This document shows, piece by piece, positions 7,674-11,863 of a stretch of 11,863 bases of DNA. Position 1 is the first letter of the stretch; each line of letters starts with the position of its first letter. The notes below the pieces were generated by a model. It saw only the letters and a list, made by a program, of their open reading frames with translations. It ran no database searches and was not told the origin of the DNA. This stretch comes from an uncultured Lachnospiraceae bacterium (GTDB lineage: Bacteria > Bacillota > Clostridia > Lachnospirales > Lachnospiraceae): contig CAMHCL010000044.1 in NCBI GenBank assembly GCA_946183625.1, positions 1-11,863 on the forward strand, given 5' to 3'. A program made the translations under genes and the position numbers.

Positions 7674-8909
7674 TTAGTCGTTGCCCTGAATCTTGATGAG
7701 CCTCTTCAGAAGCTCTTCATCGCTCATGTTATATACATTATCAATAACCCAGATATCCATCTCTTTGGCACGCTGCTTGAAGAAGGATGAACCTGTATCG
7801 GACTTATCACAGGACTGAGCCATGACCAGCGCTTTCTTGGCGTAGATTCCTCCAAACCTGTGAGTTACGGTCTGAAGCTCATGGAGGGAATTGCTGCTGG
7901 CCTTTCCACTCTTACAGGAGATAAATGTCGGGATGCAGCCTCTCATAAGGATTACATCAATCTCATTGATGGTATCGTAGGTTGCATTCATATATCTTCT
8001 GTACTGCTCTGCGTAAGCTTCCTTTTCTTCAGGCTTCTTCTCACCATTCCAGTCTATAACGGCTCCGATTACCTCATCATTGAATATCTCAGGTTTTCTG
8101 GAGGCTACTTCATATACGTGAAGCTCCAGGATATTGCCCGTCTTAGTAACTATCTTTCGAATGTCATCATTCTTGAATTTGAATTCCACTCTCTTTGGAA
8201 GAATCTTATATTCCTTCATCATTCCCGCTCTGTTCAGGAGATTGAAGAGTTCCACAGCGTCCCCAATCGTAGACTTAGGAAGTCTGTAAAATCCATCTTC
8301 ATCAGCAGGAAATGACTTAAGGACATCCTCTATAACGGCACAGTATCTGTTCCATCTGGATTTAAGAGACTTAGCTATTTCCCATATATCTCTGATATCC
8401 TTCTTGAAATCATCCGTAAATCTCCATACAGAATAATTGCCTGTCTGATTTGTAAGTGTTCCGCCGTGAAGAGTTATGTTGTTCTTCACGGTCATGCAGG
8501 CTATATCCTTCTGTTTGGTCTGGATGCCCATTTCATCCATATCTACCTCGAGGCTGGTGAAAGGATCGATCCTCAGCGTTTTAAAAGGCTTCATAGTGCT
8601 TACAAAGCCAAAGGCTATGAGGAACATTTCACCGCCACCCGTGAGTTCGTAGTAAGCGTCAGGATACCTCTCGGCTACGCTCTCCAGAGCTTCTATACAG
8701 GCATCCAGGTCGTTACGAGGAGCCTCTATGAATTCCAGGACAGTGTCCGGCGATACCTGCTTTGCAAACTTCTTCAAGCTGTTAATCTTTCGGGTAAGCA
8801 TGGTAAATTTGTGTCCCAGATAAACCACCCGTTCAGGTTTATAGGTAAGAAGACACATTACATTTTCCAAAGCTTCTTCTGAAAAAAACTCCACATATAC
8901 ATCGCCCAT
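7674..8909 (-). CDS. CARF-domain nuclease of the DUF1887 (Card1/Can2-like) family
   Basis: The protein is 411 aa and soluble. The N-terminal half (about 1-150) looks like a CARF-type Rossmann domain. It opens VYVEFFSEEALENVMCLL and contains YELTGGGEMFLIAFGF at 87-102, where characterised CARF proteins carry a TGG-T-K-like loop. A helical linker (about 160-245) follows. The C-terminal domain (about 255-411) resembles a PD-(D/E)XK nuclease: E262 in NILELHVYEVA, D318 in NEIDVILM, then FISCKSG at 329-335 with K333, and RFGGIYAKK at 351-359. Family members Card1 and Can2 are activated by cyclic tetra-adenylate and cleave nucleic acid. Here Ser331 stands where the acidic residue of (D/E)XK would be, so activity is uncertain. 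The ATG at 8909 has GGAAGG about 9 nt upstream. It lies 63 nt downstream of the SDR gene on the same strand, probably co-transcribed. No CRISPR array or cas gene is in the window. Confidence 0.82.
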   Translation of the reverse strand: MGDVYVEFFSEEALENVMCLLTYKPERVVYLGHKFTMLTRKINSLKKFAKQVSPDTVLEFIEAPRNDLDACIEALESVAERYPDAYYELTGGGEMFLIAFGFVSTMKPFKTLRIDPFTSLEVDMDEMGIQTKQKDIACMTVKNNITLHGGTLTNQTGNYSVWRFTDDFKKDIRDIWEIAKSLKSRWNRYCAVIEDVLKSFPADEDGFYRLPKSTIGDAVELFNLLNRAGMMKEYKILPKRVEFKFKNDDIRKIVTKTGNILELHVYEVASRKPEIFNDEVIGAVIDWNGEKKPEEKEAYAEQYRRYMNATYDTINEIDVILMRGCIPTFISCKSGKASSNSLHELQTVTHRFGGIYAKKALVMAQSCDKSDTGSSFFKQRAKEMDIWVIDNVYNMSDEELLKRLIKIQGND

Positions 8910-8972
8910 AGTTTTCTACCTTCCGTTAGTATGATTTAGCTTCCTGGGGCATTATCCCCCCGGCTATATTAA

Positions 8973-9746
8973 TTACTGCCAGCCGCCATCCATCTTGATG
9001 ACTTCCCCCGTCATATAGGCCGGCATATCAACTATCTTCATAATGGCATCGGCTATTTCGTCCGGTTCAGCCATTCTGCCCATCGGAACCTCGTCGCAGA
9101 CGCCTGCAAGCTCTTCCTTGCTGAGGTGTGCATTCATTTCTGTATCTACGATTCCCGGTGCGATTGCATTTACCCGGATGTTGCTTGGCGCCAGCTCCTT
9201 GGCCAGAGCCTTGGTAAATGTATTGACGGCACCCTTTACTGTGCTGTAGGCAACCTCGCAAGATGCACCACTTATTCCCCATACTGACGATACATTTACT
9301 ATGATCCCATCATGCTCTTTGATCATATCCGGTATAAATGTATGGCAGACATTATATATAGATGTGAGATTCGTATCCAGAATCTCTCGCCATTCCTCAG
9401 GTGTCATATCTATGAAGAGACCGACCTTTGAGATTGCGGCATTGTTGATGATAACATCTATTCCTCCGACTTCCTCATGCAGCTTCTCTACGTAGCTGAT
9501 GTCGGCCAGGTCACCCACTGAGGTAATGATCCCGCCGCCGTTTGACTCGGATGATGGCGATTGATCTGCTGAATTGGAGGCATTCATTCCCCATGCCGCT
9601 CTCATCTGCTTTGCTGTCTGTTCCAGCATTGCATTGTCCTGTCTGCAATTGATGATTATTCTGTCATATTGTCCGGTTGCGGCAGCCTTAACAGCGGTTG
9701 CACGGCCGATACCGCGGGATGCACCGGTAATAAGTATTGATTTCAT
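8973..9746 (-). CDS. SDR-family oxidoreductase, FabG-like
   Basis: This is a classical short-chain dehydrogenase/reductase of 257 aa, expected to use NAD(P)H to reduce a ketone or oxidise an alcohol. The cofactor motif TGASRGIG is at 7-14, NNAA at 101-104, the structural Asn at 126, and the catalytic Ser154, Tyr167 and Lys171 are all present. The C-terminus MTGEVIKMDGGWQ is typical of FabG-type reductases. The closest role would be 3-oxoacyl-ACP reductase, but the substrate cannot be read from sequence and no other fatty-acid genes are nearby. Residues about 55-72 form a Ser/Asn/Gly-rich insertion between strands 2 and 3, longer than usual. I chose the ATG at 9746 because GGAG lies 6 nt upstream and the protein then begins at the SDR fold. 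The frame is open 45 residues further, but that stretch crosses the promoter. It is the first gene of a likely two-gene operon. Confidence 0.9.
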   Translation of the reverse strand: MKSILITGASRGIGRATAVKAAATGQYDRIIINCRQDNAMLEQTAKQMRAAWGMNASNSADQSPSSESNGGGIITSVGDLADISYVEKLHEEVGGIDVIINNAAISKVGLFIDMTPEEWREILDTNLTSIYNVCHTFIPDMIKEHDGIIVNVSSVWGISGASCEVAYSTVKGAVNTFTKALAKELAPSNIRVNAIAPGIVDTEMNAHLSKEELAGVCDEVPMGRMAEPDEIADAIMKIVDMPAYMTGEVIKMDGGWQ

Positions 9747-9751
9747 ATAGT

Positions 9752-9757
9752 TCTCCG
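9752..9757 (-). promoter_or_regulatory. Ribosome binding site that fixes the SDR start
   Basis: Read on the - strand this is CGGAGA, with GGAG 6 nt before the ATG at 9746. It supports this start over in-frame ATG codons further upstream, which lie in the AT-rich promoter region. Confidence 0.8.
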
Positions 9758-9778
9758 TATATTTAAGCTTATATACAC

Positions 9779-9807
9779 ATTTTAAAGCTCTATACATTTC
9801 TTTGCAA
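9779..9807 (-). promoter_or_regulatory. Sigma-A type promoter for the SDR / CARF-nuclease unit
   Basis: On the - strand the -35 box TTGCAA (9802-9807) and -10 box TAAAAT (9779-9784) are separated by 17 nt. Transcription would start near 9772, about 25 nt before the SDR ATG. Its -35 box is 3 nt away from the -35 box of the opposing promoter at 9811-9839. Confidence 0.65.
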
Positions 9808-9810
9808 GTT

Positions 9811-9839
9811 TTGTTAGGTGTGAAAAAACATATTATAAT
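9811..9839 (+). promoter_or_regulatory. Sigma-A type promoter for the Nif11-type precursor gene
   Basis: The -35 box TTGTTA (9811-9816) and a perfect -10 box TATAAT (9834-9839) have the ideal 17-nt spacing. Transcription would begin near 9846, giving a leader of about 115 nt before the ATG at 9961. A second TATAAT at 9867-9872 has no good -35 at the right distance. The two divergent promoters are almost back to back, so one bound regulator could affect both. Confidence 0.7.
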
Positions 9840-9960
9840 TGTCGAATTTTTCTTTTCTGTTGTGTATATAATGTGATACATATAAAATATATTATGTTGG
9901 TATTGATGCGGTAAGATCAGGCCGGCAGAAAACTATTTAAAAAAGAAGGGGAAAGAAAAA

Positions 9961-10329
9961 ATGGCAAAAGAGAATATTAAGAAATTTGAGGAAATGTTAC
10001 AAAGTGACGCTGAACTTAGAGATAAGATCAAGGCATCTTCAGAGGCCTATGTTCACATGGGAAAGGAAGCTGATGAGAGAGCTTTCTTTGAGGAAGTAAT
10101 AGCTCCGGTTGCAGAAGGATGTGGAGCACCATTTACATATGACGAAGTTGTGGAGCTTAAAAGTCAGATGGGTGAGATTTCAGAGGAAGAGCTTGAGTTA
10201 GTAGCTGGCGGCAAATGGGCATTTTGTATAATTTTAGGTGCATCAAGTGATGTTTCTGCAGAGGCTAATACAAATGAGTGCCATGCTTGTGCATACGTTG
10301 GCATAGGCATACTGGACTTTACCAGGTAA
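9961..10329 (+). CDS. Nif11-like leader RiPP precursor peptide, stand-alone
   Basis: The protein is 122 aa. Residues 1-84 resemble a Nif11-type leader: an N-terminal helix NIKKFEEMLQSDAELRDKI, a second helical region AFFEEVIAPVAEG, then FTYDEVVELK and the acidic end ISEEELELVAGG, with the double glycine at 83-84. Such leaders are recognised by modification enzymes and cut after GG by a C39-type peptidase/exporter. The predicted core is 38 residues (85-122), with cysteines at 89, 107 and 110, serines at 95, 96 and 99, and threonines at 104 and 121. It could carry thioether rings or a disulfide, but the modification type cannot be read. AAGGGG lies 9 nt before the ATG. The gene has its own promoter and terminator. 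No lanthipeptide synthetase, radical SAM enzyme or C39 transporter is in the window, so maturation would need enzymes encoded elsewhere. Confidence 0.85.
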   Translation: MAKENIKKFEEMLQSDAELRDKIKASSEAYVHMGKEADERAFFEEVIAPVAEGCGAPFTYDEVVELKSQMGEISEEELELVAGGKWAFCIILGASSDVSAEANTNECHACAYVGIGILDFTR

Positions 10330-10348
10330 TAAGTATGGCTAGTTTATG

Positions 10349-10376
10349 AGCCGGGATTTATATCCCGGCTTTTTTT
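10349..10376 (+). terminator. Intrinsic terminator of the Nif11-type precursor gene
   Basis: A 9-bp perfect stem (10349-10357 with 10362-10370) with a 4-nt loop is GC-rich at its centre, and a run of seven T residues ends at 10376. It lies 20 nt after the stop codon. With the upstream promoter it makes the precursor gene a one-gene transcript. Confidence 0.92.
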
Positions 10377-10445
10377 GATGTATACCCCTCTGATATGAGC
10401 TCCATATTGAAAAAATATACGGCATTTGATATACTTTTAGAGGTT

Positions 10446-10472
10446 TTGTTTGTGTCACAATTTGTATATATT
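10446..10472 (+). promoter_or_regulatory. Possible promoter and small dyad before the LytR_C gene
   Basis: A -35-like TTGTTT (10446-10451) and -10-like TATATT (10467-10472) are present, but the 15-nt spacing is short. A palindrome ttgtgtcacaa (10450-10460) falls between them and could be an operator. The upstream terminator at 10349-10376 means this gene needs its own promoter, and this is the best candidate I see. Confidence 0.35.
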
Positions 10473-10483
10473 GTCGACGAAAC

Positions 10484-10488
10484 GGAGG
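10484..10488 (+). promoter_or_regulatory. Ribosome binding site that fixes the LytR_C gene start
   Basis: GGAGG ends 6 nt before the ATG at 10495. The in-frame ATG at 10489 directly abuts this site and the TTG at 10450 lies upstream of it, so 10495 is preferred. Confidence 0.85.
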
Positions 10489-10494
10489 ATGTAT

Positions 10495-11085
10495 ATGGCA
10501 AAGAAAAAGAAGAGAAGCAGGGCATATGTGTTCTTATCATATTTCCTTAGAGCAATAGTCCTGATACTTGGAGTTGTTATAATCGGCCTCACAGTTGTGC
10601 TAATTAAGCAGGTTCACAGCGCAAAAGCAGCTGAGAAGGATAATGTATCGGATGAGGCTATGCTTTCTGATACTCAGACAGACGATCTGCTTACGGCCCA
10701 GGGTTCGGAAGATACCACGGAGGCGGCCAGCACGGAGGCAGAGGATGTATTGTTTGAGAATACAGTTGCAGCGGAGCCTGATCACAGTGTGCCAGTGCTT
10801 GTTATGAACGGTACTGAGGTTGCTGGACTAGCAGCAGCATGGAAGACCAAGATAGAGGCCCTTGGTTATACAAATGTATCTACTGGTAATTACACCGATG
10901 GTGGTGTTACAACCTCCAAAGTTGTGATTGGAGAGGGACTGAATGCGGATGATATCATGTCGGCAGTGTCAGGAGCCACCAGCGAAGTGGGCGATGGCGC
11001 CAATATTAACACAGATGTTGAGAAAGATGGCATAAAAATCTTCGTAATAATTGGTACATATAACGATATTGTGTCCGGACAGTAG
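10495..11085 (+). CDS. Membrane-anchored LytR_C domain protein without LCP domain
   Basis: The protein is 196 aa. A basic start (MAKKKKRSR) precedes one membrane helix at about 17-38, placing the rest outside the cell. A Ser/Thr/Asp/Glu/Ala-rich, probably disordered linker covers about 42-97. The C-terminal domain (about 99-187) begins VPVLVMNGTEVAGLAAAW, continues EALGYTNVSTGNYTDG and ends IKIFVIIGTY. This fits the LytR_C (LytR cell envelope-related C-terminal) family. In full LytR-CpsA-Psr proteins this domain follows the catalytic LCP domain that attaches polymers to peptidoglycan. That domain is absent here, so an accessory or binding role at the cell wall is more likely than ligase activity. 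It is a single-gene unit. Specific function unknown. Confidence 0.83.
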   Translation: MAKKKKRSRAYVFLSYFLRAIVLILGVVIIGLTVVLIKQVHSAKAAEKDNVSDEAMLSDTQTDDLLTAQGSEDTTEAASTEAEDVLFENTVAAEPDHSVPVLVMNGTEVAGLAAAWKTKIEALGYTNVSTGNYTDGGVTTSKVVIGEGLNADDIMSAVSGATSEVGDGANINTDVEKDGIKIFVIIGTYNDIVSGQ

Positions 11086-11088
11086 GAT

Positions 11089-11117
11089 AAAGTATCAATA
11101 TTTTGGTGAAAGTATCA
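11089..11117 (+). repeat. Two direct repeats of a 9-mer
   Basis: The 9-mer aaagtatca occurs at 11089-11097 and 11109-11117, exactly 20 bp apart start to start, about two helical turns. That spacing can place two protein-binding sites on one DNA face, but the region is AT-rich and chance is possible. The rest of the 246-nt gap shows no convincing terminator for the preceding gene. Confidence 0.4.
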
Positions 11118-11196
11118 CAAAACTACCCTTGAATAGAGGTTTTATAGCCTTTGATTTTTGGTAAAAATTCATAGTTTTTAATATGCAATGTGCAAT

Positions 11197-11225
11197 TTGA
11201 CCAAAAGTTTTCAAAATTCTTTATA
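11197..11225 (+). promoter_or_regulatory. Candidate sigma-A promoter for the ABC transporter ATPase gene
   Basis: A good -35 box TTGACC (11197-11202) and a -10 box TTTATA (11220-11225) are 17 nt apart. TTATAT one base later is an alternative -10. The start would be near 11232, giving a leader of about 100 nt. An imperfect TTTGA/TCAAA dyad overlaps the -35 box and spacer. I see no clear catabolite-repression (cre) site. Confidence 0.55.
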
Positions 11226-11331
11226 TAACATAGATATAGTTTAAAATAACAAAAAAGGTTATTATATCTAAGGTTATATACGAAAGATATATAAAAAATG
11301 AAAATAAAACTAGGCTATAGGAGGAAAAAAA

Positions 11332-11863
11332 ATGGCTGGTTTACAACTTAAGAACATTTATAAGATTTACCCAAATGGCTTCAATGCTGTTAAGGACTTC
11401 AATCTTGATATCCAGGATAAAGAGTTCGTTATCTTCGTTGGACCTTCAGGTTGTGGTAAGTCAACAACACTTAGAATGATCGCTGGTCTTGAGGACATCA
11501 GTTCTGGTGAGCTCTGGATCGGAGATAAGCTCGTAAATGATATCGAGCCTAAGGACAGAGATATTGCGATGGTATTCCAGAACTACGCTCTGTATCCTCA
11601 TATGTCAGTTTATGACAACATGGCATTCGGTCTTAAGCTGAGAAAGGTTCCAAAGGAGAAGATTGACAAGCAGGTTCATGAAGCTGCTAAGATCCTTGAG
11701 ATCGAGCACCTTCTTGATCGTAAGCCAAAGGCTCTTTCAGGTGGTCAGAGACAGAGAGTTGCCATGGGACGTGCTATCGTTCGTGAGCCAAAGGTATTCC
11801 TTATGGATGAGCCTCTTTCAAACCTTGATGCTAAGCTTCGTGTTCAGATGCGTGTTGAGATCT
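11332..11863 (+). CDS. ugpC: MsmX/UgpC-type sugar ABC transporter ATP-binding protein, 3' end outside window
   Basis: The first 177 residues are visible and the right edge cuts the gene. Family members energise several binding-protein-dependent carbohydrate importers by hydrolysing ATP at the inner face of the membrane. Present in order are Walker A GPSGCGKS (37-44), the Q-loop glutamine at 83 in MVFQNYALYPHMSVYDN, the ABC signature LSGGQ (135-139), and Walker B VFLMDE with D159 and E160. The H-loop and the C-terminal regulatory domain expected in MsmX-type ATPases lie beyond the window. TAGGAGG ends 7 nt before the ATG, a very strong ribosome binding site. No permease or binding protein is visible on this side. 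That fits a shared ATPase serving several sugar importers, as known for MsmX, but the gene could also be part of an operon to the right. Confidence 0.95.
   Translation, partial: MAGLQLKNIYKIYPNGFNAVKDFNLDIQDKEFVIFVGPSGCGKSTTLRMIAGLEDISSGELWIGDKLVNDIEPKDRDIAMVFQNYALYPHMSVYDNMAFGLKLRKVPKEKIDKQVHEAAKILEIEHLLDRKPKALSGGQRQRVAMGRAIVREPKVFLMDEPLSNLDAKLRVQMRVEI

Noticed and set aside
7860..8882. Two + strand open frames (7860-8315 and 8466-8882)
   Set aside because: They lie opposite the CARF-nuclease gene, have no good ribosome binding sites and resemble no family. They are antisense shadows of a well-supported gene.
8938..8965. Terminator between the SDR and CARF-nuclease genes
   Set aside because: The GGGG/CCCC stem is short and bulged and is not followed by a U-tract on the - strand, so the two genes are treated as one transcript.
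9744..9881. N-terminal extension of the SDR by 45 residues
   Set aside because: The extension crosses the promoter and ribosome binding site and does not resemble an SDR N-terminus, which begins properly at the ATG at 9746.
7565..9960. CRISPR array near the CARF-nuclease gene
   Set aside because: No regularly spaced direct repeats are present in the intergenic regions or elsewhere in the window.
11118..11165. Terminator after the LytR_C gene
   Set aside because: Only a five-pair aaaac/gtttt stem with mismatched interior is found, which is too weak to call.

Overview
The window reads as a chromosomal segment of an anaerobic Firmicute, most likely a member of the Lachnospiraceae (Clostridia). 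The basis is the order valS - gdpP - rplI - dnaB, strong AGGAGG-type ribosome binding sites, an MsmX/UgpC-type sugar-transport ATPase, and an opening gene of a type I recall from Lachnospiraceae genomes. The family assignment rests on recognition and was not tested by a search.

Layout. Positions 1-809 hold the 3' part of an uncharacterised TPR-like gene that runs in from the left edge. Positions 810-966 are a short intergenic region with two strong palindromes and no visible T-box. Positions 967-7564 are a housekeeping run on the + strand: valyl-tRNA synthetase, the membrane-bound c-di-AMP phosphodiesterase GdpP, ribosomal protein bL9 and replicative helicase DnaB. The genes are 4 nt apart (valS-gdpP), 47 nt apart (gdpP-rplI), and 10 nt apart with the dnaB ribosome binding site overlapping the rplI stop. 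The run ends in a long hairpin flanked by A- and T-rich arms that can serve both converging strands.

Positions 7674-9746 are a two-gene unit on the - strand. An SDR oxidoreductase is upstream and a DUF1887 protein (CARF sensor domain plus PD-(D/E)XK-like nuclease domain, the Card1/Can2 architecture) is downstream. No CRISPR array or cas gene is visible nearby. The SDR promoter sits almost back to back with a + strand promoter that drives a small free-standing gene (9961-10329). That gene encodes a Nif11-type RiPP precursor with a double-glycine leader and a 38-residue cysteine-containing core, and it has its own terminator. No RiPP maturation enzyme is in the window.

Positions 10495-11085 encode a membrane-anchored protein with a C-terminal LytR_C domain but no LCP catalytic domain. 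After an AT-rich regulatory region, the right edge cuts an MsmX/UgpC ABC-transporter ATPase gene that starts at 11332.

The most interesting parts are the orphan CARF-nuclease protein with altered motifs, the orphan Nif11-type precursor divergent from it, and the palindromic element in front of valS. The rest is ordinary core genome.
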